From the NCBI GenBank assembly GCA_009774235.1, contig VSNJ01000058.1, positions 1 to 21,662 of the forward strand: a stretch of 21,662 nt of DNA. The letters are read 5' to 3'. The stretch comes from Lachnospiraceae bacterium (lineage in GTDB: Bacteria; Bacillota; Clostridia; Lachnospirales; Lachnospiraceae). The notes beneath the pieces were generated by a model. That model was not told the origin of the DNA. It worked only from the letters and a program-made list of their open reading frames with translations, and searched no databases. Shown here in pieces: positions 1 to 8,729 of this stretch (position 1 is its first letter; each line of letters begins with the position of its first letter). The translations under genes were made by a program, and so were the position numbers.

Positions 1-2
1 AA

Positions 3-3000
3 GCTGCATATGATAAAATTAATGAATATAATGAAAAAATAAATAATTTTAATATAGAGAACATACAAAATTTTGAAAAAGAAATAAAGAACATATATAA
101 AAAAATAATAACTGGTATATTTCTTGTTAGTAACAATACAAATATAAAGATTGAAGAGAGTACAAAAAATAAAAGCGGCAAAGATTATAGCAGTTACAGA
201 ATAGAAGAACTTAAACAGATGTTGCATCAGCAATTAAATGAAAATCCTGATTATAAATATAATAACCATATAAAATTTAATGGAAATAGTGATGATTTTG
301 AGTATATTGCAAAAAATATATATAGTTATATGGATTTAGTGGAGTTTTTCGATATAAATATCAGGGATATTGGAGATGCATATATAAATAAATTAAATCA
401 TAATAACATAATTGAAGAAGACAGTGGGTTATCTGGAATAGTTGAGGAAATAAAATATGATATTAATTCAAATGAAGGTCTGGATTTTAAAAATTTAAAC
501 AAGGGAGTTGATTTTTTTAAGTCAAAGAAATTAAGAGAATATATTCAGGCATTAAAATATTATATTAATAATTTTGAAAAATTCCAGGACAAAGCCAAGA
601 GTGATAATGCTTTAAATGATATAGAATATTATGCAAAAGAATATTATAAAGAGGAACTAGGTGATGAATATGAAGATAGCGGCAAAGAAGAAGAAATTAA
701 AGACTGTATAGGTAAACTAAAGGAAAAGTGGGTAAAATTTGCAGACCAGTATAATCAAGTTATTGATAATATGTATGCTTACAATAATCTTGCAGACCAG
801 TATAATGAACATCTTAGTTATTATAAAAAAAATAAGGAAAATTCATTATACAATTTAGCAAAAAATAAAAAAATTGATGCTGTTGATGCAATAAATAACA
901 GCATTGATGATGCAAAGAATCTTAAAAAAGATAAGCTGGATGAAATCAAAGATATAAAGTCTGCTGCTAATAATGCAAAAAATAAAATAAATGATGTAGT
1001 TAAAGCTTTTGAGTCATTAGAATCAAAAAAAACTGAATGGAAAGGTGGCATATATGAAATTTCTGGTGAAAGCAAAGCAGCAATGCAGGCAGATTTTTAC
1101 AGTGAGACAAAAGAGCTAAACAAAGAGGATGCTATAAAATGTGAAGAAAATTTAGAAAAAATATGTAGTATGCTTGATAAACTAAAGGAAGAGATTGAAG
1201 AAATTTCTTTTGATAAAGGTGAGGCAGCAGATAAAGCAGATAATTATAGTGAAAAAGAAATTGATAAGAGGAAGAATGAAGCAGAACAATACTATAAAGA
1301 GAAATATGATGATAAAATATCTATAAATACAGGAAATATTCCTAAAAAAGTGGATGAGCAAAATAATAAATTTTATAAATACTTAGATAAATTATATGGA
1401 AATACTGATAGTGAAAGTAAAAATAATGAAGAGAAGAAAGAGTATGAAGATACTAAAAATAAATTATTAAAAACTGATTCAAACCCAGATAAATCTGTAG
1501 AAGATGTAAAGTCAGGCAATGAAACCAATGATGGTTCTGGTAAAACAGATACTTCCACAAATAATAGTAAGGATATAAAAGCAAAGTATTCATCACCAGT
1601 GTTGCCTTCTGTAGAAAATTCAGTTAAGCCAGATAATGAAACCAATACATCTGTAGATGGCAATAATCTTAGCCAGTCAATAGGTAATGCAGCAGATTCT
1701 TCAATTATAGAAAAATTAACATCTTTTAACATTACGAAATGTGTGGAAGATGTATACCTTACGGAGTATGTAATGAATATGTTTACATACCGTACATATA
1801 ACAAAGACCATGATGGCAAGGATATTGACAGTGGCAGTTTAAAAACTTTGTCTAACTGCAGCTATATTACTGGCAGTATATTAAATGGGGCAGAAGCAGA
1901 GTATGTTTTATGGGGGCTTGGAAGTAAAAAATCCAACCTGGATGCAACTTATGCAACTATATATGGAATACGTTTTCTTATGAATACTGTTTATGCATTT
2001 ATGGATAAAAATATAAGAATTGAAACTACCAGTGTTGCTACTGCTATTGCTGGATGGACAGGTTTTGGTGTACCAATAGTAAAAGCTGCGCTTACAGTAG
2101 GTCTTGCATTACTTGAGTCTAAACTGGATATGGATGCCCTTTTAAAAGGAAAAAGTGTACCTGTATGGAAAGACAGCAATACATGGACATGCAGTCTGTC
2201 TGGATTTATGAATAAAGCTGCTAATGAGCTTATAAGTATTGCAGTTGACAAAGCACAGGATGCAGCAAGTAAAGCAATAGATAAAATATATAATTGTGCA
2301 TCTGATAAAATAAATGAAATGTCTGGAGAAATTTCAGAAAGTTTACAAGGAATGGCGATGGAAGCAATAAATTCTGTTGTAAATAATGTTACAGCTGTTG
2401 TTGAGAGCAAGATAATGGGAATATTTAGTTATGGCACTGACTTTACAGATGTAGAAGAAAAAGACCAATTAAGAGAAGATATAGAAAAATGGAGAAATGA
2501 CCTTAGAGAGACACTTGGTGTTCCAGACAGTCCTCCATCTATACAAGAAAATCTTCCAGATTATCTTTTATATATTGCATATAACGAAGTAATAAATACT
2601 GCAAATTTTATAAACCGTGTAGTAGATGAAATATGGAATAATTATAAAGATGCAACTTCTGAAACAGCACAAGAACTTGTTAAAAAACTTGAAAAAACTG
2701 TATTTGATATCTGCAAAATTAAGAAAAATGATGAGGGTAAAATTATAGAAGTATTTGGAAAAAATGTAGCAGAATTAATAAATGATTCTGTAAGTTCTGT
2801 TAACAGTAAAATCCAGGGGTATATGGCAGAAGGCAGTGAGAAAGCAAAGGAAAATGTGTGTAATGCAATATCAGGTTATGGCAATAAGCTGGTATCATCC
2901 AAATACAAAACCCCATCTGCTGGCAGTACTGGCACAGGCTCTTCATCAAAATCATGGGCATCTTCTATTACTATGGATTATAGCGAATATCTTACAATGC

Positions 3001-3266
3001 TGCTTATTTTAACAGGTGTTCTAGAAGATGGTTATGAAAAACATTTACTAAGGACAGCCGATTTAATCCAGATTAATACAAGTATTGCTAAAAAGAATGA
3101 TAAATTTGCATTAAAGAATTGCAAGACACATTTACAAATTAAAGCTGTAGCAAGTGGCAGTATATTTTTTGCAGGAAGTAAATATTTACAGGAAACAGAA
3201 AATATTTACCTTAAGAAAAGCAATGGGCTATATGGCATTAATTATAATGGTGTAGACGGATATTAA
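3..3266 (+). CDS. DUF5702-domain protein of a Tad-like pilus locus (5' end outside window)
   Basis: The reading frame is open from base 3 through the first ATG at 219 with no stop, so the true start lies left of the window and about 1,087 residues are visible. The first ~450 residues are rich in Lys, Glu, Asp and Asn with long helical, coiled-coil-like stretches. A Ser/Asn/Thr-rich linker follows. The C-terminal ~500 residues look like the DUF5702 family: a 'LTEYVMNMF' segment, a motif around 'AEAEYVLWG', a hydrophobic 'IRFLMNTVYAF' helix and a terminal 'YSEYLTMLL...LLRTADLIQ' block. Family members normally start with an N-terminal membrane helix and sit beside TadE-like proteins in clostridial Tad clusters; the helix would be off-window here. 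The next gene, a TadE-like pseudopilin, starts 24 bp downstream, which supports a role in pilus or secretion assembly. The biochemical role of the family is not established. Confidence 0.85.
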   Translation, partial: AAYDKINEYNEKINNFNIENIQNFEKEIKNIYKKIITGIFLVSNNTNIKIEESTKNKSGKDYSSYRIEELKQMLHQQLNENPDYKYNNHIKFNGNSDDFEYIAKNIYSYMDLVEFFDINIRDIGDAYINKLNHNNIIEEDSGLSGIVEEIKYDINSNEGLDFKNLNKGVDFFKSKKLREYIQALKYYINNFEKFQDKAKSDNALNDIEYYAKEYYKEELGDEYEDSGKEEEIKDCIGKLKEKWVKFADQYNQVIDNMYAYNNLADQYNEHLSYYKKNKENSLYNLAKNKKIDAVDAINNSIDDAKNLKKDKLDEIKDIKSAANNAKNKINDVVKAFESLESKKTEWKGGIYEISGESKAAMQADFYSETKELNKEDAIKCEENLEKICSMLDKLKEEIEEISFDKGEAADKADNYSEKEIDKRKNEAEQYYKEKYDDKISINTGNIPKKVDEQNNKFYKYLDKLYGNTDSESKNNEEKKEYEDTKNKLLKTDSNPDKSVEDVKSGNETNDGSGKTDTSTNNSKDIKAKYSSPVLPSVENSVKPDNETNTSVDGNNLSQSIGNAADSSIIEKLTSFNITKCVEDVYLTEYVMNMFTYRTYNKDHDGKDIDSGSLKTLSNCSYITGSILNGAEAEYVLWGLGSKKSNLDATYATIYGIRFLMNTVYAFMDKNIRIETTSVATAIAGWTGFGVPIVKAALTVGLALLESKLDMDALLKGKSVPVWKDSNTWTCSLSGFMNKAANELISIAVDKAQDAASKAIDKIYNCASDKINEMSGEISESLQGMAMEAINSVVNNVTAVVESKIMGIFSYGTDFTDVEEKDQLREDIEKWRNDLRETLGVPDSPPSIQENLPDYLLYIAYNEVINTANFINRVVDEIWNNYKDATSETAQELVKKLEKTVFDICKIKKNDEGKIIEVFGKNVAELINDSVSSVNSKIQGYMAEGSEKAKENVCNAISGYGNKLVSSKYKTPSAGSTGTGSSSKSWASSITMDYSEYLTMLLILTGVLEDGYEKHLLRTADLIQINTSIAKKNDKFALKNCKTHLQIKAVASGSIFFAGSKYLQETENIYLKKSNGLYGINYNGVDGY

Positions 3267-3290
3267 CAGCTATACCAGGAGGCGGTAGTA

Positions 3291-4142
3291 ATGAAAAGAA
3301 AAAAAGAAGAAGGTTCAGCAACTATTGAAGCTACGGTATGTCTTTCTGTATTTATGTTTTGCATGTTATTTTTTATTATGATAGTACAGCTTACAGTTAC
3401 ACAGACTATTATGCAGAATGCACTTAACCAGACTGCCAAGGAGCTGTCACAAGACTTATATTTATATGATGCATTAGGGCTTATAAATTTCAGGCAGGAC
3501 CTTAGTGAATTAAATGATAAAACAAATAAAGAAATTGAAAAAACAGAAAATGCTGTAAACAATGCAAAAGAAGAATTATCAAGTGACGGGGATATGGTTA
3601 CAAATGTACAGAACGCATTTAAGGCTATAATTTCAATTTTCTCTGATAAAAATGACCCTGAGGGAGTAAAAGATGATTTCCTTGAAAAGTTCAGCCCTGA
3701 TAACCTTAAAGCTGGAGGCAAAACAGTTATTAATGCAGCATTGGACAGTCTTGTAAGTGCTGGTGAAAATGCAATGATACCTGTTTTATTTAAAAAGTAT
3801 GTATCTTCAGATGGTAAATCTGGAACAGCAGATGCATATTTAAAAAAGCTCCATGTTGTAAATGGAGTAAAAGGTCTGGACTTTGGAAAATCCAGCATGT
3901 TTGGAATATGGTCTTTTAAAGAAGAAAATGGGGAAGAAACACCAGAAGCCGGGTCCGGGACTGAAAACGATATGGATAAAGAAGCAAGTGGGGAATCTGG
4001 CAAGAAACAGGGTGACAAGAATACAATTAACCTTATACTTGAATATAAAGTAAAAATATTACATCCAGTAGAGGGATGGAAAGAAGTAAAGTGTATACAG
4101 TCATCTGCTACACGTGTGTGGACAGGTGACGGCAGCAAATAA
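3291..4142 (+). CDS. TadE-like pseudopilin / pilus assembly protein
   Basis: The 283-residue protein starts with a short basic head followed by 'GSATIEATVCL' and a single hydrophobic helix (about residues 12-35). This is the N-terminal signature of TadE/TadG-type minor pseudopilins. The rest is a predicted extracellular region, Lys/Asp/Glu-rich, that ends in a beta-strand-like segment with 'LEYKVKILHPVEGW'. It is longer than typical TadE proteins because of a ~150-residue insertion in the middle. The start is well supported by AGGAGG at 3277-3282, eight bases before the ATG. It follows the DUF5702 gene by 24 bp and precedes the prepilin peptidase by 22 bp, so the three are probably co-transcribed. 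Confidence 0.85.
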   Translation: MKRKKEEGSATIEATVCLSVFMFCMLFFIMIVQLTVTQTIMQNALNQTAKELSQDLYLYDALGLINFRQDLSELNDKTNKEIEKTENAVNNAKEELSSDGDMVTNVQNAFKAIISIFSDKNDPEGVKDDFLEKFSPDNLKAGGKTVINAALDSLVSAGENAMIPVLFKKYVSSDGKSGTADAYLKKLHVVNGVKGLDFGKSSMFGIWSFKEENGEETPEAGSGTENDMDKEASGESGKKQGDKNTINLILEYKVKILHPVEGWKEVKCIQSSATRVWTGDGSK

Positions 4143-4164
4143 TAAACAATAGAAAAGAGGGATT

Positions 4165-4830
4165 ATGGATTTACAAGTACTATATTGTATAGCTTTAGCT
4201 GTAATTAGCTTTTTCTGCCTGTTTGTGTACCAGGCGTATTACCTTAACGGCGGCAGCTGCCTAAGAGAGGCACTTTTACCTGCTTTTAACATGAATATAA
4301 AAAAACTGGCAGGAGTAATATTTTACATTATACTTGCAGTTTTATTTTATATTTATATGGATACAAATGGTTCTGTTATTGCAAAAACTTTAAAATATTT
4401 AACTATGCTCTGTGTACTTGCTACTATTGCATGGATTGATTATAAAGCAAGTAAAATACCAAATACATTACTTATTGTACTTATAGCAGCCAGACTTATA
4501 TTTTTTATATATGAAAGTATAAAGGAGCCAGATTATATAAAGTTTAATATAATCCAGATGACCTTTGGTGCATTTCTCTGTCTTGCGCTCTTACTTTTGT
4601 GCAGAATTATTATCCGTAACAGTATTGGCATGGGAGATATTAAACTTTTTGCAGTATTAGGCTTATATTTTGGATATGACATAATTAACTTAATGTTTTT
4701 TTCATTTTTATGTACTGCAATATACAGCATTTACTTGTTATTATTTAAGAAAAAGAAGAAGAAAGACAGTGTTCCAATGGGACCATTTATATTTCTTGGG
4801 ACAATATTATCATTTATACTTATATTTTAA
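4165..4830 (+). CDS. A24-family prepilin peptidase (TadV/CpaA-like)
   Basis: This is a 221-residue, strongly hydrophobic protein with about six to seven membrane helices. The two aspartates expected of aspartic prepilin peptidases are present: D92 in 'IDYKASKIPN' and D158 in the GxGD motif 'GMGDIK'. The N-terminal ~80 residues contain two helices but none of the cysteine-rich methyltransferase domain of PilD-type enzymes, as usual for the short TadV/CpaA class. It would cleave the leader of Flp or TadE-like prepilins at the inner face of the membrane. The C-terminus has a run of Lys residues before the last helix. An AGAGGGA ribosome binding site precedes the start. No recognisable Flp pilin lies in the window, so the substrate is probably encoded to the left. 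Confidence 0.88.
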   Translation: MDLQVLYCIALAVISFFCLFVYQAYYLNGGSCLREALLPAFNMNIKKLAGVIFYIILAVLFYIYMDTNGSVIAKTLKYLTMLCVLATIAWIDYKASKIPNTLLIVLIAARLIFFIYESIKEPDYIKFNIIQMTFGAFLCLALLLLCRIIIRNSIGMGDIKLFAVLGLYFGYDIINLMFFSFLCTAIYSIYLLLFKKKKKKDSVPMGPFIFLGTILSFILIF

Positions 4831-4932
4831 GCTATTATAAAAAGTGGATACGGGCAGACTCCTTAGAAAAAATTTACTGGGCACAATATCATTTAGTCCA
4901 GCAGAACTTGATAAATAATGAAAACTCATAAA

Positions 4933-5146
4933 TGTTTGGAAATTAAATTTATACAAAGATTATATTACTCTGGCATTTCCAAATATTTTACAAAAGGCAG
5001 CTGTTATGGATACGCTGGTGCTTAAATCTGGGTTTTTCAGATTTTATGCACCACTGCGTATCCATCCAAGCGCAAGCGTGCTGCCGGTGGTAAAATATTT
5101 GGAAATGCCAGAGCCAATAACCTGTAAAGTATTTAATTCCCAAACA
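4933..5146. repeat. Long inverted repeat / fold-back element in the pilus-kinase intergenic gap
   Basis: The gap 4831-5214 holds no convincing gene but does hold a nested inverted repeat. The central arms are perfect over 24 bp: 4968-4991 (starts CTCTGGCATTTCC) and its reverse complement at 5090-5113. Outside them, TGTTTGG at 4933-4939 pairs with CCAAACA at 5140-5146, and AATTAAAT at 4941-4948 pairs with ATTTAATT at 5131-5138. Inside them, GGCAGC (4996-5001) pairs with GCTGCC (5080-5085), GGATACGC (5008-5015) with GCGTATCC (5056-5063), TGGTGC (5016-5021) with GCACCA (5048-5053), and AAATCTG (5024-5030) with CAGATTT (5038-5044) around a 7-nt loop. It could be a MITE-like element, a structured RNA or an unusually elaborate processing or termination site. 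No target-site duplication was seen. Confidence 0.8.
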
Positions 5147-5214
5147 CTGTGAAGTTGTACAATTTAAAAAACAGAGAAATAAAAATACTTGTATAAAGTG
5201 GAGGTAAAACACAT

Positions 5215-6582
5215 ATGAAACATATAGTTGCCATTGCAATGTCTGGGATGTTTATAATTCTGTGCGTACTGCTTGTAACAGAATCAAGCAGCATTACAAA
5301 TGAATATGAAACATATATAAACCAGGCAAAAGCAGAAGAGAAAAAAGGGCTTTACCTTAATGCCATTAATTACTACCAGTCAGCCCTTGAAGTATATGAT
5401 GAAGACCAGAATGTAAAATACCAGATTGTCAAAGACTACAAAAACATGGGAAATATTGAGGGGTGGCTTGACACTGCTCTTTTATTTATAAAAAACTATC
5501 CTGCAGAAGCAGATAAAGCAATCCTTATTGATGCATACAATGAAGTGCTTAGCTATTATTATGAAAACAAAGAATATGATGCCTTAGTACCCATGCTTTC
5601 AAGCCTCCGTGGAGGAGAACTTGCCAAAAGCAACAAAGATTTTAGTAAAAAAATAGAAGACTACTATTATAATATATCCTCGGTATATACAACTATTAAA
5701 TGTGAAGCAGAATATCTATCTGATTTTTACAATGGATATTTTACAATGTCCCAAAACAATGGAAAAGATAAATACCTGGTATCTGGCAGTGGAAGCATTT
5801 ACAACGAAAAAGCATATGAAGATATATGTATACTAGATGATGTGCTTGGCTATTCACTTGTGAAAGAAGATGGCATATATAAAGTATATACAACAGGAGG
5901 TTATCTTAAAGAAATAGACCAGGATGGAATTACAGATGCCAGATATTATAGCAGTTCATACATAGCAGGAAAAAAAGATGGCAAATACAGAATGTATAAA
6001 AGTGACTTTTCAGATGCAGGTTTTGGCGGATGGGACAGTTTCCAGCTTATTGCCCCTGGAATTGCATGTGTAACAGATGGCGGCAAAGACCAGATACTTG
6101 TTGGGAGCAAAATACTTGAACCAGAGGAGGGGGATAACTGGGACAGTGTAATTTATTCACAGAGAGGCATAAAAGAAAACGGGAACCAGTTATTTGTTGG
6201 GAATGGAGGCAGTTACAAGCTTATAAGCATTGACACAGATAAAACAGAATATACCACACTTGCAAAAGGATTTGAAGCAGCAGACGCATTCTGTACCACA
6301 GAGCCTGCTGCTGTTAAAAAAGATGGCAAATGGGGTTTTATATCTGTGTCAGGGGAGATAGTTATAGAACCTGTATATGAAGAAGCAAAAAGTTTTTCAT
6401 ATGGCTATGCACCAGTTAAAAAAGATGGAAAGTGGACATTGGTAGATACCAGTGGCAAAGAAATTTTAGATGCAGATTTTGCTGATATGGGTTCGCCCAC
6501 AGAAAATGGTATTGTGCCTGTATCATTTGATGGGAATACGTGGGACCTGGTATCTTTATTTATAAAAAATTACCAGGATTAG
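5215..6582 (+). CDS. Membrane-anchored TPR / WG-repeat protein
   Basis: The 455-residue protein begins with a hydrophobic signal or anchor segment (about residues 3-22, no clear lipobox). A TPR-like helical region follows (about 30-115, 'KGLYLNAINYYQSALEVY' and 'YPAEADKAILIDAYNEVL'). The remainder is built of WG-type beta repeats: 'KKDGKYRMY', 'KKDGKWGFISVSGEIVIEPVYEEAKSF' (quoted in part) and 'KKDGKWTLVDTSGKEI', with Asp-Gly-Lys-Trp at each turn. WG repeats are usually ligand- or protein-binding propellers, often extracellular. GGAGG lies about ten bases before the ATG. It is the first gene of the apparent kinase/phosphatase operon, with 25 bp to the kinase gene. The specific ligand is unknown; a sensor or scaffold for the downstream signalling pair is an inference. 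Confidence 0.8.
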   Translation: MKHIVAIAMSGMFIILCVLLVTESSSITNEYETYINQAKAEEKKGLYLNAINYYQSALEVYDEDQNVKYQIVKDYKNMGNIEGWLDTALLFIKNYPAEADKAILIDAYNEVLSYYYENKEYDALVPMLSSLRGGELAKSNKDFSKKIEDYYYNISSVYTTIKCEAEYLSDFYNGYFTMSQNNGKDKYLVSGSGSIYNEKAYEDICILDDVLGYSLVKEDGIYKVYTTGGYLKEIDQDGITDARYYSSSYIAGKKDGKYRMYKSDFSDAGFGGWDSFQLIAPGIACVTDGGKDQILVGSKILEPEEGDNWDSVIYSQRGIKENGNQLFVGNGGSYKLISIDTDKTEYTTLAKGFEAADAFCTTEPAAVKKDGKWGFISVSGEIVIEPVYEEAKSFSYGYAPVKKDGKWTLVDTSGKEILDADFADMGSPTENGIVPVSFDGNTWDLVSLFIKNYQD

Positions 6583-6607
6583 TAATATATACCAGGGAGA
6601 TATCTAT

Positions 6608-8719
6608 ATGGATATAAACTATTATAAAAAATATGAACCATTTTTTGGTACATGGTATTTTGACGGGGATAAAAGCCAGCTTGGCACTGGAAGTTTTGCA
6701 AGTGTATTCCGCATAGTGCGCCATGATGCCAATGTAAATCCATGTGCACTTAAGATTATTACTATTCCAAAATCAGATGCAGAGATTGCAACACAGCGCT
6801 CTGAGGGAATGGATGATATAAGCATACAGAAATATTACCAGCATATGGTTGATGATATAAGAAAAGAATTTGAGCTTATGTCAGAACTTAAAGGATGCAA
6901 CAATGTTGCAAGCTGTGAAGATTTTATTGCATACCGTCATAAAGATGGTTTTGGATTTGATATTATGATACGTATGGAACTTCTGCTGCCACTTATATCA
7001 TTTGAAATGGAAAATGAAATAGATGAGATGACAGTTATAAAGCTTGGAATTGATATGTGCCAGGCACTTGAAAGATGTAGTATTAAAAATATTATCCACA
7101 GGGATATAAAACCAGACAATATTTTTCTGTCATCAATGGGGGATTTTAAACTTGGTGATTTTGGAATTGCAAGGACTATGGATAATACAGTTATGATGAT
7201 GTCAAGGAAAGGTACACCAAATTATATGGCTCCTGAAGTATATTTTTCAAAACCATATGATAATACAGCTGATATTTATTCGCTTGGAATAGTACTTTAC
7301 AGGATGTTAAATGACAGGCGTATACCGTTCCTGCCTCCAGCACCAAAACAGATAAATAAAGAAGACAGGGAAGGTGCTTTTATGAAGCGTATCCAGGGTG
7401 TTGTACTGCCAAGACCTGCACATGGTGATGAAGCTTTAAAAAGCATTGTATTGAAAGCATGTGCATACAGAAGGGAAGACCGTTACCAGAACCCTGGAGA
7501 AATGCGTATGCATCTTGAAATGGTACGTGGGATACTTATGCAGGGCGGAAGTGTGCCAAAAGAATTTGCAGAAGGGCTTGACAGCACAATTTCTTTGCAA
7601 AATGCTGACCTTACTAGTGAGATGGAACAGATAATAAGGAATAACCTGTCATTACAAGACATGGCATCTGTAAAAGAAACAAAACTTTATGCACCTGCAA
7701 GAAAGTTTATACTGGGAAGCTGCATAGCAGTCCTTATATTAGCAGGCGCTGTTGCAATATGGCAGATAAAAAATACAGGTAGTAAAAATGCCAGAACCAG
7801 CAGTATAAAACAAGTACAAGAAACAAAAATCCCAGATGGAAATATATATGATAAGCGGATGGATGTAACAAAGCTTGATGCAAAGAAAGATGACCTGGAA
7901 AGCCTTTCAGAACTTAAATATTATAAGAACCTTGAAGTCCTGTTATTAAAAGATTATGGATTAAAAGATACAAGCAGTTTATCAGGGCTGGATAAAATTA
8001 CTTTATTAGATTTAAGCAGTAATATTAACCTTGAGGATTTATCTGGCATTTCTGGTATGAAAGCACTTGAAAAGCTTGATTTAAGTGAAACAGCAGTCAG
8101 TAATATAGATGTTGTACGGTCACTGGAATCCCTTAAATCAATTAATATAAGCTATACATTAATTGAAGATGCCAGTCCTTTAAAAGAATGTACAGACTTA
8201 GAAGCGCTTTATGCTGCATATAATAATGAGAATTTTACAAACAACAGTATTATGGAAACAGCAGGAAGTCTTAAGAAGCTGAAAGAACTGGATCTTACAG
8301 GGGATGCAATAGCAGCAGATGGCATAGGGCAGCTTAAGAAACTTGGTTCACTTGTTTCTTTAAAGCTTGGAGGTACTTCTATAAGTGATATACACTGTGG
8401 ATATTTAAAAGAACTTAAAAACCTGGAAGTCCTGGACTTACAGTCTAATATTAATATAACAGATTTTAAATTTATAAAAAATTTTAAGAAACTTAGAGAA
8501 CTGGATTTATCAGCAACAGGTATTACTGATATAAGTGGTATAGAGAAACTGGAAAAACTTGAGGAGCTGGATTTATCACTGGTATTTTTAGAAGATATAT
8601 CTATGCTTGGAAAGTTAAAAAAGTTAAAACATGTAATACTTACAGGCAGTGACAGCATTAACAGCCAGGCAAAGGCATTAAAAAAGTCCATGCCAGGCTG
8701 TAAGTTTGAAATACAATAG
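6608..8719 (+). CDS. Transmembrane Ser/Thr protein kinase with leucine-rich-repeat ectodomain
   Basis: This 703-residue protein has a full Hanks-type kinase domain (about 20-310). It carries the glycine loop 'GTGSFASV', the ATP-anchoring Lys in 'CALKI' (K49), the catalytic 'HRDIKPDN' (D166), 'DFG' (184-186), an activation loop with Ser/Thr and 'GTPNYMAPE' (APE at 208-210). All catalytic residues are intact. One membrane helix follows at about 367-387 ('FILGSCIAVLILAGAVAIW'). Residues ~415-703 are leucine-rich repeats of about 22 residues with 'LEELDLS'-type cores. The expected topology is cytosolic kinase and external LRR sensor. This differs from the usual PASTA ectodomain of Firmicutes kinases. 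AGGGAGA precedes the ATG. The stop lies 10 bp before the phosphatase start, so translation is likely coupled. Confidence 0.92.
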   Translation: MDINYYKKYEPFFGTWYFDGDKSQLGTGSFASVFRIVRHDANVNPCALKIITIPKSDAEIATQRSEGMDDISIQKYYQHMVDDIRKEFELMSELKGCNNVASCEDFIAYRHKDGFGFDIMIRMELLLPLISFEMENEIDEMTVIKLGIDMCQALERCSIKNIIHRDIKPDNIFLSSMGDFKLGDFGIARTMDNTVMMMSRKGTPNYMAPEVYFSKPYDNTADIYSLGIVLYRMLNDRRIPFLPPAPKQINKEDREGAFMKRIQGVVLPRPAHGDEALKSIVLKACAYRREDRYQNPGEMRMHLEMVRGILMQGGSVPKEFAEGLDSTISLQNADLTSEMEQIIRNNLSLQDMASVKETKLYAPARKFILGSCIAVLILAGAVAIWQIKNTGSKNARTSSIKQVQETKIPDGNIYDKRMDVTKLDAKKDDLESLSELKYYKNLEVLLLKDYGLKDTSSLSGLDKITLLDLSSNINLEDLSGISGMKALEKLDLSETAVSNIDVVRSLESLKSINISYTLIEDASPLKECTDLEALYAAYNNENFTNNSIMETAGSLKKLKELDLTGDAIAADGIGQLKKLGSLVSLKLGGTSISDIHCGYLKELKNLEVLDLQSNINITDFKFIKNFKKLRELDLSATGITDISGIEKLEKLEELDLSLVFLEDISMLGKLKKLKHVILTGSDSINSQAKALKKSMPGCKFEIQ

Positions 8720-8729
8720 GAGGAGTGGC

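Noticed and set aside
3263..4138. Long minus-strand open frame opposite the TadE-like gene
   Set aside because: It is an exact antisense shadow of a well-supported gene with a strong ribosome binding site, and its own translation shows no domain.
4933..5146. Fold-back element as a retron or group II intron RNA
   Set aside because: There is no reverse transcriptase gene in the window and no recognisable intron domain V or msr/msd layout.
4988..5239. Minus-strand open frame of 83 codons across the fold-back element
   Set aside because: The sequence is explained by the inverted repeat; there is no ribosome binding site and the translation is low-quality (Cys/His/Trp-rich).
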